Source of the DNA: Novosphingobium sp. CECT 9465
GTDB taxonomy: Bacteria; Pseudomonadota; Alphaproteobacteria; Sphingomonadales; Sphingomonadaceae
Direction of reading: 5' to 3'
DNA: 64,000 nucleotides
NCBI RefSeq assembly: GCF_920987055.1
Contig: NZ_CAKLBX010000001.1
Coordinates: 3,675,459-3,739,458, forward strand
Notes under the pieces: generated by a model
Databases searched by the model: none
What the model was told of the DNA's origin: nothing
Seen by the model: the letters and a program-made list of their open reading frames with translations, nothing else
Shown here: positions 9,297 through 17,913 of the stretch, piece after piece
How the letters are laid out: each line of letters opens with the position of its first letter
How positions within the stretch are numbered: position 1 is the stretch's first letter
Program-made: the position numbers and the translations under genes

Positions 9297-10069
9297 TTAC
9301 TATCGCGGTCGCAAATCAGAAGGGTGGGGTGGGCAAGACCACCACGGCGATCAATATTGCCACCGCCCTTGCAGCAACGGGCTGGAAAACCTTGCTGATC
9401 GATCTCGATCCGCAGGGCAACTGCTCGACCGGCATCGGCATTTCAGCAGCAGAGCGCGAGCGTTCATCCTATGATTTGCTGATCGATCAGGCGCGCGTGT
9501 CCGACTGTCTGATGCCGACGCGCATTCCCAACCTCGATATTGTACCTGCCACGGTCGATCTCTCCGGGGCCGAGGTGGAACTGGTGACGGTCGAGGACCG
9601 CACCCATCGCCTGCAAAAAGTGCTCGCCGAAGATACCGGGCACGAAATCTGCCTGATCGATTGCCCCCCTTCGCTCGGCCTGCTCACGCTCAACGCGCTG
9701 ACTGCAGCCGATTCGATTCTGGTCCCCTTGCAGTGTGAATTCTTCGCGCTCGAAGGATTGAGCCAGCTTCTGCAAACGGTCGAGCGTGTGCAGGAACGCT
9801 TCAACGCCGATCTCGGCATTCTCGGCATCGTGCTGACCATGTTCGATCGACGTAATCGCCTGACCGATCAGGTGGCTGACGACGTGCGCTCATGCCTGCG
9901 TGATCTGGTGTTCGATGCCGTGATTCCGCGCAACGTGCGCCTGTCCGAAGCGCCCAGCCATGGGCTTCCGGCGCTGATCTATGACCATGCCTGCCCAGGA
10001 TCGCAGGCCTACATGAAACTGGCGCGCGAGTTGATTGCGCGCCTGCCCGAACGGAGGATTGCGGCATGA
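9293..10069 (+). CDS. parA: Chromosome partitioning ATPase ParA
   Basis: A 258-residue deviant-Walker ATPase that binds the nucleoid and pulls the ParB-parS complex. It opens [25 protein letters not shown], with the signature lysine and Walker A at residues 10-17, then LLIDLDPQGN and LIDCPPSLG. It belongs to the short chromosomal class, with no N-terminal HTH. The ATG at 9293 overlaps the rsmG stop in ATGA and the gene overlaps parB by 4 nt. An in-frame extension back to 9167 only re-reads rsmG. Confidence 0.97.
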   Translation: MITIAVANQKGGVGKTTTAINIATALAATGWKTLLIDLDPQGNCSTGIGISAAERERSSYDLLIDQARVSDCLMPTRIPNLDIVPATVDLSGAEVELVTVEDRTHRLQKVLAEDTGHEICLIDCPPSLGLLTLNALTAADSILVPLQCEFFALEGLSQLLQTVERVQERFNADLGILGIVLTMFDRRNRLTDQVADDVRSCLRDLVFDAVIPRNVRLSEAPSHGLPALIYDHACPGSQAYMKLARELIARLPERRIAA

Positions 10070-11007
10070 GCGGCGAGGATGCAGTGAAAACGCAGGTCCC
10101 CGCGCGACGGTCCGGTCTTGGCCGCGGTCTTGGCGCGTTGATGGGTGAGGTTCGCCGCGAAGAACCGCTTTCCCGCGTCTCGGTATCAGGGAGTGACGGT
10201 GTGCGCGATGGCGGCCTCGCCATGCTTGCCGTCGCCGCGATCGAACCGCATCCCGAACAACCGCGCCGCCATTTTGATGAAGAGGCGCTGGAAGAGCTGG
10301 CGCAATCGATCGCTGCACGCGGCGTGATCCAGCCAGTCATCGTCCGCCCGCTTGGTGGCAATCGCTATCAGCTTGTTGCGGGTGAGCGGCGATGGCGTGC
10401 GGCGCAGATCGCGCAAGTGCACGAGATTCCCGCCATTGTCCGCAAGCTGGACGAGCGCGAAGTCGCAGCGCTGGCCCTGATCGAAAACCTGCAACGCCAG
10501 GATCTCAATCCGGTTGAAGAAGCGCGGGCTTATCAAAGGCTTGCCGACAGCGAAGGCCTGACTCAGCAGGAAATCGCCAAGTTCGTCGACAAATCGCGCA
10601 GTCATGTCGCCAACATGATGCGCCTGCTTGGCCTGCCCGATGATGTGCTCGATATGGTGGTGCGCGATGAATTGTCGATGGGTCACGCCCGCGCGCTGAT
10701 CAACGCGCCCGATCCCACCGGACTTGCGCGCGATGCCGCTGCCAAGGGGCTTTCGGTGCGCGATGTTGAAAAGCTGGCGCGCAAGGCCAGTCGCCCGGAA
10801 TCAGGCAGGCGGCAGGCGAGGGCGGCCAAGGACCCGTTCGGCCAGGCAGACATCGCTGCAATCCAGCAGCATCTCGAAGATTTTCTCGGCCTGAAGGTGA
10901 CCATTGCTGCCGACGCCGACCCGACGACTGGCGCGGTCACGATTCGCTACAAGACCCTCGATCAGCTTGACCTGATCTGTCAGCGCCTGACCGGGGGTGA
11001 GTTCTGA
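10066..11007 (+). CDS. parB: Chromosome partitioning protein ParB
   Basis: A 313-residue CTPase and DNA clamp that nucleates at parS. In order: a basic N-terminal region with RSGLGRGLGALMGE (likely the ParA-stimulating arginine segment), the CTP-binding ParB/Srx domain with IEPHPEQPRRHF, the GERRWRAAQIA motif and ENLQRQDLNPVEEA, a helix-turn-helix (LTQQEIAKFVDKSRSHVANMM), and a C-terminal dimerisation domain ending DQLDLICQRLTGGEF. Four parS sites in the window are its expected targets. Confidence 0.97.
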   Translation: MSGEDAVKTQVPARRSGLGRGLGALMGEVRREEPLSRVSVSGSDGVRDGGLAMLAVAAIEPHPEQPRRHFDEEALEELAQSIAARGVIQPVIVRPLGGNRYQLVAGERRWRAAQIAQVHEIPAIVRKLDEREVAALALIENLQRQDLNPVEEARAYQRLADSEGLTQQEIAKFVDKSRSHVANMMRLLGLPDDVLDMVVRDELSMGHARALINAPDPTGLARDAAAKGLSVRDVEKLARKASRPESGRRQARAAKDPFGQADIAAIQQHLEDFLGLKVTIAADADPTTGAVTIRYKTLDQLDLICQRLTGGEF

Positions 11008-11032
11008 CCGGACAGGTGCCGAAGTCCCTGTC

Positions 11033-11737
11033 TCACCCGGTATAGACGCGCTTTTCCTTGATCCGCTTGGTCGGTGCGCGGCGCGGGGCCGAGCGGCGGC
11101 GCACCGGCACATCCACCCAGCGTTCGGTCACGACCGTGGTTTCCACGCAGGGCTTCTGCGGCGGAAGCATCACCGGAACCATGACATAACCATAGGGCGC
11201 ATAGCCGCCAGGCGCACCATAGCCGTAGGAACCTTGCGCCTGTACCGATCGGGCATAATCGTCGCACTCACGGCGCAAGTCGCGGTCTTCGGCCTTGTCG
11301 ATCGCGGTCCCCGCAATAGCGCCAACTGCTGCCCCGGCAACCGTGCCGAGTGTACGATTGCCGTCTGCCACGCGATTGCCGATCACGCCGCCGACAAGAC
11401 CTCCAAGCAAGGCCCCGCCAATGCCCTTGTCGCCATAGACCTTGCGACAGCGCTCTTCCATCTCCGCCCAGCGCGGATCGGGAGCAGGGTAAGCCTGTTG
11501 CGGGTAGGCCTGCTGCGGGTAGGCATAAGGCTGCGCCATCACCGTGGTCGGCCAGGGCGCGCCGACCATCGGCGGGTAATAGATCGGACCCTGACCGTAG
11601 GCCTGATTGCCATAAGTCTGGCCATGATGCGCGGCCTTCGGTCCATGGCGATCGTTCGCCAATGCGGGCGAGGCTGCGAGAGTAGCGACAACCAGCACGG
11701 CGCTAGTTAATCCAAAAAGGCTCATGCGGCGAAGCAT
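11033..11737 (-). CDS. Glycine-zipper envelope protein (secreted)
   Basis: A 234-residue protein with a signal peptide (MSLFGLTSAVLVVATLAASPALA) followed by a Tyr/Gln/Pro-rich linker that repeats PQQAY. A glycine-zipper 2TM-like segment (GALLGGLVGGVIGN...GAAVGAIAGTAID, about residues 105-150) comes next, then a basic C-terminus (RRRSAPRRAPTKRIKEKR). Such proteins sit in the periplasm or outer membrane; the function is unknown. It is convergent with parB, 25 bp apart. Confidence 0.8.
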   Translation of the reverse strand: MLRRMSLFGLTSAVLVVATLAASPALANDRHGPKAAHHGQTYGNQAYGQGPIYYPPMVGAPWPTTVMAQPYAYPQQAYPQQAYPAPDPRWAEMEERCRKVYGDKGIGGALLGGLVGGVIGNRVADGNRTLGTVAGAAVGAIAGTAIDKAEDRDLRRECDDYARSVQAQGSYGYGAPGGYAPYGYVMVPVMLPPQKPCVETTVVTERWVDVPVRRRSAPRRAPTKRIKEKRVYTG

Positions 11738-11865
11738 TGCGGTATCCCCCTGGGGACCGGCGCAAGCTTGCGCCAGTTGTTAACCGCAAACTTACCATTG
11801 CAAGCCGCAGGAATCCAAGGGCGGCGGGCAACGGAGTCATACGCTGTCCCGAATCGGGTCAGGAA

Positions 11866-12348
11866 TCAGATACGCGCGGCAATTGCCCCGGCCAGCGCCT
11901 CGATGCCCCGCGCATCCTCCTCCGCAAATCGGGCGGGGGAGGGGCTGTCGAGATCGATCACGGCGATCACTCGCCCATCGCGCAGCACCGGCACCACCAG
12001 TTCCGAACGGCTCTGCGCATCGCAGGCAATGTGCCCCGGAAAAGCGTGAACATCGGGCACCAGTTGCGTCTCGCCGGTTGCAGCCGCCGCTCCGCACACC
12101 CCCTGGTTCAGCGCGATACGGATGCAGGCGGGCTTGCCGATGAACGGGCCAAGGACCAGTTCACCTTCAACCAAGCGATAGAAGCCCGCCCAGTTGAGAT
12201 CGGGCAGGAATTGCCAGATCAGTGCAGCCACATTGGCCATGTTGGCAATGCCATCAGGCTCGCCGTCGGTCAGGGCACATGCCGCTTCGAGCAGATCGGC
12301 ATGGCATTCGGCCATGCTCTGGCCGTGCGTCGGGGAAAAGCTGAACAT
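11866..12348 (-). CDS. msrC: Free methionine-(R)-sulfoxide reductase (fRMsr), GAF domain
   Basis: A 160-residue single GAF-domain enzyme reducing free L-methionine-R-sulfoxide with thioredoxin. The family core is present: LNWAGFYRL, LVLGPFIGKPACIRI, GVCGAAA, DVHAFPGHIACDAQSRSELVVP. The three redox cysteines are at 75, 85 and 109, with the same 10- and 24-residue spacing as in E. coli fRMsr. The frame stays open far upstream across the sugar dehydrogenase gene, but only the part from the ATG at 12348 has family similarity. Confidence 0.92.
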   Translation of the reverse strand: MFSFSPTHGQSMAECHADLLEAACALTDGEPDGIANMANVAALIWQFLPDLNWAGFYRLVEGELVLGPFIGKPACIRIALNQGVCGAAAATGETQLVPDVHAFPGHIACDAQSRSELVVPVLRDGRVIAVIDLDSPSPARFAEEDARGIEALAGAIAARI

Positions 12349-12432
12349 GGCGAATGCCTTACCGCAAAATCCGCGAAATCCATACCTTCTGGGGCATTGC
12401 CCTTGCCGCGCACCGGGCATAGATTCAAATCC

Positions 12433-13893
12433 ATGAACCTGATCAAGAAAATCCTGATCGCGCTGGTCGTGATCGTCGCCATCATCGGTGCTTACATCGC
12501 CTGGTCCGTGCGCGGTCCATCCGCACAATTCACGCTGGATGAAACAACCGGAACGCGCCCCAAGCTGGCCGACCCGGACGAACAGACCATCCCGACCATC
12601 CGCACCGCAGATCCCATCGGCTGGAAAGATGGCGAAACGCCCGTGGCGGCGCAGGGCCTGCAAGTCACCCGCTTTGCCGATAAGCTGGATCATCCGCGCA
12701 CCGTGGTCGTCCTGTCCAACGGCGATGTGCTGGTGGCCGAAACCAATTCTCCCCCACGCCAGGGTGGCGGCATCACCGGCGCGGTGATGGGCTATCTGTT
12801 CCGCAAGGTGGGCGCGGGCGGACCTTCGCCGAACAAGATCGTGCTGCTGCGCGATGGCAATGGCGATGGCACGGCCGAACAGCGCTTCACGCTGGACCAT
12901 CCCGCACTGGCATCGCCGTTCGGCATGGTCTTGCGCGAAGGGCGCCTGCTCGTCGCCAATCACGACGCCGTGCTCTCGTTCCCCTATGAACTGGGCCAGA
13001 CGACACTTTCGGGTACGCCCGAAAAGCTGGTGGACCTTCCCGGTGGCGGCAATCACTGGGCGCGCAACCTCATTCTCAGCCCCGATGGCAACCTGCTTTA
13101 CATCACGGTCGGGTCGGCCTCGAACATCGCCGAAGGGGGCATCGAGGCGGAGAAGGGCCGTGCGACGATTCACGAATATGATTTCACCAAGAAGCGCCTT
13201 CGCGAATTTGCCGGGGGCCTTCGCAATCCCAACGGCCTCGACTGGAACCCCAACAGCGAGGAATTGTGGACCACCGTGAACGAGCGCGACATGCTCGGCC
13301 CCGATCTCGTTCCCGATTACCTGACCAACGTGCCCTTCGGCGCAAACTATGGCTGGCCGTGGGCCTACTGGAAAAAGAACATCGACTGGCGCGTCGAAGC
13401 ACCGATGCCGCGATACCTGATGGAATATGTGCGCAAGCCCGAATACGCGCTCGGCGCACACGTCGCCCCGCTGGGCCTCGCCTTCGCCAAGGGCGGCAAC
13501 CGCATGGGCGCAAAGTTTGCCAGCGGCGCCTTCGTGGCGCGGCATGGTTCGTGGAACCGCCGTCCACTGGCGGGCTACGATGTCGTCTTCGTCGGCTTCG
13601 ATGAACGCGGCAACGTGCTGAAGCAGCGGCCGCTCCCGGTCCTGACGGGCTTCCTCACTGACGATGAGAAAGCCCGCGGACGCCCCACCTGGGTCGCCTT
13701 CGCCAATGATGGTGCGCTGCTGGTCAGCGACGATACGGGCGGCGTGATCTGGCGCGTGATCGCTCCGGGTGCACAACCGGCAGCAGCGCCCGTTGCCTTG
13801 CCAAAGCGGGTTGCACCGCCGCAGCCCAAGGGCACCGGACGCTACATCATGAAGCCCAACGCCGAATCAGACCTGGTGAAGCCCAAGCCCTGA
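12433..13893 (+). CDS. PQQ-dependent sugar (sorbosone/glucose) dehydrogenase-like membrane-anchored protein
   Basis: A 486-residue protein with an N-terminal membrane anchor (KKILIALVVIVAIIGAYIAW) and a soluble six-bladed propeller of the soluble glucose dehydrogenase/sorbosone dehydrogenase family. Landmarks are DHPRTVVVLSNGDVLVAET, LPGGGNHWARNLILSPDGNLLYITVGSASN, GLRNPNGLDWNP, FGANYGWPWAYWKKN, HVAPLGLAFAKGG and HGSWNR. It should oxidise a sugar or aldose in the periplasm with PQQ; no PQQ synthesis genes lie nearby. The ATG at 12433 was chosen because the anchor begins there. It diverges from msrC. Confidence 0.85.
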   Translation: MNLIKKILIALVVIVAIIGAYIAWSVRGPSAQFTLDETTGTRPKLADPDEQTIPTIRTADPIGWKDGETPVAAQGLQVTRFADKLDHPRTVVVLSNGDVLVAETNSPPRQGGGITGAVMGYLFRKVGAGGPSPNKIVLLRDGNGDGTAEQRFTLDHPALASPFGMVLREGRLLVANHDAVLSFPYELGQTTLSGTPEKLVDLPGGGNHWARNLILSPDGNLLYITVGSASNIAEGGIEAEKGRATIHEYDFTKKRLREFAGGLRNPNGLDWNPNSEELWTTVNERDMLGPDLVPDYLTNVPFGANYGWPWAYWKKNIDWRVEAPMPRYLMEYVRKPEYALGAHVAPLGLAFAKGGNRMGAKFASGAFVARHGSWNRRPLAGYDVVFVGFDERGNVLKQRPLPVLTGFLTDDEKARGRPTWVAFANDGALLVSDDTGGVIWRVIAPGAQPAAAPVALPKRVAPPQPKGTGRYIMKPNAESDLVKPKP

Positions 13894-13902
13894 CCTGCAA
13901 AT

Positions 13903-13955
13903 CTGGCTGGAAGGGGCCGGGTCGCTCAAAGCGAGCGTCCGGCCCGTCCAGCCAG
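13903..13955. terminator. Long hairpin at convergent gene ends
   Basis: A nested stem: CTGGCTGGA/TCCAGCCAG outside, GGGCCGG/CCGGCCC in the middle, CGCTC/GAGCG inside. It lies between the sugar dehydrogenase gene and the convergent ATPase gene and includes the last nine codons and stop of the latter. There is no T run, so it may act as an RNA 3' stabiliser or a rho-linked end rather than a classical terminator. Confidence 0.6.
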
Positions 13956-14741
13956 TTCATTGACGAATTGCCAGGCCACGCGGCCCGAACGACCGCCCCG
14001 GCGCTTGGACCATTCCAGCGCATCGGCCTCGGCATATTCCAGCCCGTAATGCGCGCCATAGCCGGCGATGATCGCAAGGTATTCGTCCTGAGTGCAGTTA
14101 TGGAAGCCAAGGCTCAGGCCAAAGCGATCCGCCAGCGCCAGACGATCGTCGACCACGTCGCGCTGGTTGATCGGATCGTCCTGTTCGGACAAGTGCCGTT
14201 CGACGATGGCGCGGCGATTGGAGGTTACCGCAAGCCGCACATTGGCAGGCCGCGCTTCCACGCCACCTTCCAGCCATGACCGCAGCTTGCGCGCGCCGCC
14301 TGAATCGCCCGCGTCAAAGCCAAGATCGTCGAGAAATACCAGGAAACTGCGCTGCACCCCGCGCAATATGCTGAACAGATCGGCCAGACCCGCATCGGGG
14401 CTGGCCTGCACCAGCGCAATCGAACCCGGAAGCGCTTCCTGTGCCGCCAGCGTGGCCGCGCGCAACAGGGCAGACTTGCCCATGCCGCGCGATCCCCACA
14501 GTAGCATGTCATGCGCAGCCGCCCCGCGTGAAAGCCGCGCGACGTTTTCGACCACCGCGGTCTTCTGCTTGTCGATGCCCTGCATCAGCGCGAGCGCAGG
14601 TGCGTCAAGCCGTGCGATGCCGCGCGCACCCTTGCCATCCCAGACATAGGCCGGAAAAGCGTACCAGTCCGTATCCGGCAGCGCGGGCGGCGCGATCCGC
14701 TCCAGCGCTTCGGCAATCCGCAACAACAATGCTTCACTCAT
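13926..14741 (-). CDS. DUF815-type P-loop ATPase
   Basis: A 271-residue AAA-like ATPase of the DUF815 family. Walker A GSRGMGKS is at about residues 83-90, Walker B is FLVFLDDLGF, and an arginine-rich sensor region follows (TSNRRAIVERHLSEQ). The C-terminal helical part (WSKRRGGRSGRVAWQFVNELAGRAG) is typical. Function is unknown. It overlaps the upstream acyl-CoA dehydrogenase stop by 4 nt, so it is translated from the same message. Confidence 0.85.
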   Translation of the reverse strand: MSEALLLRIAEALERIAPPALPDTDWYAFPAYVWDGKGARGIARLDAPALALMQGIDKQKTAVVENVARLSRGAAAHDMLLWGSRGMGKSALLRAATLAAQEALPGSIALVQASPDAGLADLFSILRGVQRSFLVFLDDLGFDAGDSGGARKLRSWLEGGVEARPANVRLAVTSNRRAIVERHLSEQDDPINQRDVVDDRLALADRFGLSLGFHNCTQDEYLAIIAGYGAHYGLEYAEADALEWSKRRGGRSGRVAWQFVNELAGRAGRSL

Positions 14742-16456
14742 CCAGCCAATGCCTCACTATCAAGATCATAAAGCAGCGCCGCGCCAGACATGGCAGACGA
14801 TCCCAGCCCGCGCGCTTCGGGCACGATCACCCGGTTGAAGAACCTCGTCACGGCCGTCTTGGCATGCTGACCCGATGCGCGTGCCTGCCGCGCCAGTTGC
14901 CACCCCGCCACGGCCACGGCGCACATTGTCGTGAACGGAACCGATCCCGCCAGCTTGTCGTCCAGCGAAGCCGTCTCGCTCATCCACTGGCCGATGGCGG
15001 CCGCATCTCTGGCAAGCGCCGCCACTTCGGGCACGTCTTCCATCTCGGCGACAATCTGCGCCATCAGGCTCTGAAGAACGCCGCCATCTTCGTAAGCCAG
15101 CTTGCGCGTGACAAGGTCCGCCGCCTGAATGCCGTTGGTGCCTTCATAGATCGGCGCGATGCGCGCGTCGCGATAATGCTGGGCCGCGCCGGTTTCCTCG
15201 ATAAAGCCCATGCCGCCGTGCACCTGAATGCCCAGACTCGCCACCTCGCAGCCGATATCGGTCCCCCACGCCTTGAGCATCGGCACAAGCAGTTCGGCGC
15301 GCTTCTGCGCAGCTTCATGGCCCAGTGTGCCCCGGTCCACCTGGCCAGCGGTATAATACAGCAACGCCCGCGCCCCCTCGGTCAGCGCGCGCATCCGCAT
15401 CAGCATGCGCCGCACATCGGGATGCTCGATAATCGCCACCGGGGTCTTGTCGGGCGATCCGGCGCGCGGCGACTGCACACGGTCCCGCGCATAAGCGCTG
15501 GCCTGTTGCAGCGCGCGCTCGGCAATCTGTACACCCTGTGACCCCACATTGATCCGCGCGGAATTCATCATCGTGAACATCGCGCGCAGGCCGCCGTTTT
15601 CAGCGCCGACCATCTCGCCAATGCATTCGCCATGATCGCCGAACGACATCACGCAGGTGGGCGAGGCATGGATGCCCAGCTTGTGCTCGATCGAAACGCA
15701 GCTCACGTCGTTGCGCGGACCAAGGCTGCCGTCATGTTCCACGTGAAACTTCGGCACGACGAACAGGGATATCCCGCGTGAACCATCCGGCGCATCCGGC
15801 AGACGCGCCAGCACCAGATGCACGATGTTCTGCGTCGCATCGTGATCGCCAAACGTGATGAAGATCTTCGTCCCCGCGATCCGGTACTTGCCCGCATGAG
15901 GGCCTTCGCTGATCGGCGTAGCAGTGGTGCGCAGCGCGCCGACGTCTGACCCGGCCTGTGGCTCGGTCAGGTTCATCGTGCCCGACCATTCGCCGCTGAT
16001 CAGCCGGGGCAGGTAGAGCGCCTTCTGCGCGGCACTGCCATGATGATCCAGCGCTTCGATCGCACCAACGGTCAGCATCGGCAGCAGGGTGAAACCCATG
16101 TTGGCTCCGCCCAGCGTTTCCAGGACAGCGGTGGCCAGCGTGAACGGCAAGCCCTGACCGCCGAATGCTTCCGGTCCGGCAATGGAACCCCAGCCTTGCT
16201 CGACAAAGGCCCGATAGGCCGCAGTGTAACCCTCAGGCAGGGTGACAACGCCTTCTGCCCACTGTGCGCCAACCTGATCGCCAATCCGATGTAGCGGCGC
16301 CCATTCGCCTGCTGCAAACGCGCCCACCCCCGCAACAATCGCTTCGACCAGATCGGGCGTAGCGGCGGAAAACCGCTCGTGCGCGGCCAGTTCATCAAGT
16401 CCGACGCTTACCGTTATGGCAAGGAGCTGATCGGTACTTGGCGGTGTGAAGGTCAT
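14738..16456 (-). CDS. Acyl-CoA dehydrogenase (large, DmdC-like subfamily)
   Basis: A 572-residue FAD flavoenzyme of the long acyl-CoA dehydrogenase type, which has an extra C-terminal domain. It shows MNLTEPQAGSDVGALRT (FAD/substrate loop), KIFITFGDHD, GIQVHGGMGFIEE, and the catalytic base Glu within IAPIYEGTNGIQAADLV. It introduces the alpha-beta double bond in an acyl-CoA; chain specificity cannot be told. The ATG at 16456 is preferred over an upstream frame extension that overlaps the Sua5 gene. A parS-like site is embedded in the codons for KFHVEH. Confidence 0.9.
   Translation of the reverse strand: MTFTPPSTDQLLAITVSVGLDELAAHERFSAATPDLVEAIVAGVGAFAAGEWAPLHRIGDQVGAQWAEGVVTLPEGYTAAYRAFVEQGWGSIAGPEAFGGQGLPFTLATAVLETLGGANMGFTLLPMLTVGAIEALDHHGSAAQKALYLPRLISGEWSGTMNLTEPQAGSDVGALRTTATPISEGPHAGKYRIAGTKIFITFGDHDATQNIVHLVLARLPDAPDGSRGISLFVVPKFHVEHDGSLGPRNDVSCVSIEHKLGIHASPTCVMSFGDHGECIGEMVGAENGGLRAMFTMMNSARINVGSQGVQIAERALQQASAYARDRVQSPRAGSPDKTPVAIIEHPDVRRMLMRMRALTEGARALLYYTAGQVDRGTLGHEAAQKRAELLVPMLKAWGTDIGCEVASLGIQVHGGMGFIEETGAAQHYRDARIAPIYEGTNGIQAADLVTRKLAYEDGGVLQSLMAQIVAEMEDVPEVAALARDAAAIGQWMSETASLDDKLAGSVPFTTMCAVAVAGWQLARQARASGQHAKTAVTRFFNRVIVPEARGLGSSAMSGAALLYDLDSEALAG
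15735..15750. other. parS: parS-like site 4 (inside acyl-CoA dehydrogenase gene)
   Basis: TGTTCCACGTGAAACT differs from site 1 at only the last base. It lies 6.5 kb from site 3 and about 12 kb left of the proposed oriC. The gene reads KFHVEH here. One mismatch at the outer position usually still allows ParB binding in other species, so this is a likely, weaker site. Confidence 0.75.
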
Positions 16457-16518
16457 GGCTTGGCTCTCCCATGCGGCCGCGCTTGCGCGGTCCGGCGCGC
16501 TCCCTATAGCGGGAAGCC

Positions 16519-17466
16519 ATGGAGCCGACAAAGCCTTCCAGAGTGCATCTGCCCGATGCCAGCGGCATTGCCGAGGCCGCGCGCGTGATCGCCAGTGGTG
16601 GCACCGTGGCCGTGCCGACCGAGACCGTCTATGGTCTGGCAGCACGGGCAGACGACGATGCCGCCGTCGCAGGCATCTATCGTGCCAAAGGCCGTCCCGA
16701 TTTCAATCCCCTGATAGTGCACGTCCCCGACGTTACGGCAGCGCAGCACTTTGCGCTGTTCGATGATCGCGCCATCGCGCTGGCGGATGCGTTCTGGCCG
16801 GGTGCGCTGACCATGGTCCTGCCTCGCCGCGAGGGGGCTGCACTGGCCGCAGCGGTCAGCGCGGGATTGCCCACCGTGGCCCTGCGTTGCCCGGCCCATC
16901 CGGTGATGCAGGCCCTGTTGAAAACCTGTGGATTGCCGCTGGCGGCACCCTCTGCCAACCGCAGCGGCGGAGTCAGCCCGACCAGCGCCGCGCACGTTGC
17001 CGATTCGCTGGGGAACCGGGTCGATCTGATTCTCGATGGCGGGGAGACTGAACGGGGCATTGAATCCACCATCGTTGCCTTGCGCAGCGATGGCACATGG
17101 GCCGTTCTGCGGCCCGGCCCAATTACCGAAGCGGAAATCGCTCACGTCCTTGGGGCCGAAAGTGCCACACCAGCTTCACCCAAAATCGAAGCACCCGGTC
17201 AGATGACCAGCCACTATGCGCCGGGCAAGCCGGTCCGGCTCGATGCACAAGGGGCAGGGGAGGACGAATTCCTGATCGGCTTCGGCGCAGTGACCGGCGA
17301 TGTCTCGCTTTCATCCACGGGCGATCTGGCAGAGGCCGCCGCGCGGCTTTACGCGTGCCTCCATCTGGGCGCTGCGGCTCCGCATGATCGCATAGCCATA
17401 GCGCCAATCCCACACCACGGCATCGGTGTGGCGATCAACGATCGCTTGCGTCGCGCTGCTGCCTGA
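16519..17466 (+). CDS. tsaC: L-threonylcarbamoyladenylate synthase (Sua5 type)
   Basis: A 315-residue enzyme making threonylcarbamoyl-AMP for t6A37 on ANN-decoding tRNAs. It has an N-terminal YrdC domain with GGTVAVPTETVYGLAARAD, KGRPDFNPLIVHV and PLAAPSANRSGGVSPTSAAHV, followed by a Sua5 C-terminal domain after a PGQMTSHYAPGKPV linker. This two-domain architecture marks it as the Sua5/TsaC2 form rather than short TsaC. It is divergent from the acyl-CoA dehydrogenase gene, with 62 bp between starts. Confidence 0.94.
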   Translation: MEPTKPSRVHLPDASGIAEAARVIASGGTVAVPTETVYGLAARADDDAAVAGIYRAKGRPDFNPLIVHVPDVTAAQHFALFDDRAIALADAFWPGALTMVLPRREGAALAAAVSAGLPTVALRCPAHPVMQALLKTCGLPLAAPSANRSGGVSPTSAAHVADSLGNRVDLILDGGETERGIESTIVALRSDGTWAVLRPGPITEAEIAHVLGAESATPASPKIEAPGQMTSHYAPGKPVRLDAQGAGEDEFLIGFGAVTGDVSLSSTGDLAEAAARLYACLHLGAAAPHDRIAIAPIPHHGIGVAINDRLRRAAA

Positions 17467-17469
17467 GGT

Positions 17470-17814
17470 TCAGTTGCGCTCGTAGGGAACCGAGCTGCGC
17501 ATCGCGTTCATTTCGCCATAGATCTCGCGCGCATCGGCGCAGGCGTCGTCATTGCCCCGGTCGCACTTCTTCAGCGCGCGGTCGTAATCGCGCGAAAGCT
17601 CGCCATAGCGCTCCTCGCGCTTGCGGATTTCGCGCCCGCGCTTCTGGTCACGCTCGGAATCGCTGACGGTGACGCGATCATAGGCATCGGCGGTGGTGTT
17701 GACCGCGCGCGCACCGGCCCTGACCGGCAGGGTCGCCAGATCAAAAGCACTTTTGGCGACACAGCCCGGCAGGCTCGTCAATACCAGCAGAACGGCAAGG
17801 TTGCGCAATCCCAT
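17470..17814 (-). CDS. Small lipoprotein, unknown function
   Basis: A 114-residue protein with an N-terminal signal ending in SLPGC, a plausible lipobox with Cys17. A charged, mostly helical body follows (SERDQKRGREIRKREERYGELSRDYDRALKKC). I do not recognise a domain. It is convergent with tsaC, 3 bp apart. Confidence 0.7.
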   Translation of the reverse strand: MGLRNLAVLLVLTSLPGCVAKSAFDLATLPVRAGARAVNTTADAYDRVTVSDSERDQKRGREIRKREERYGELSRDYDRALKKCDRGNDDACADAREIYGEMNAMRSSVPYERN

Positions 17815-17913
17815 CCAACACTCCTTCGCCGCTCAAAAATCCCATGGCGCGAAGTCTTTGGCAAGACCGGCATTGGTCCGATGCGGTGAGTCGATGAATT
17901 GGGAATCAAATCC

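Noticed and set aside
12349..13776. N-terminal extension of the msrC frame across the sugar dehydrogenase gene
   Set aside because: Only the last 160 residues match the fRMsr family; the rest is antisense to a well-supported gene.
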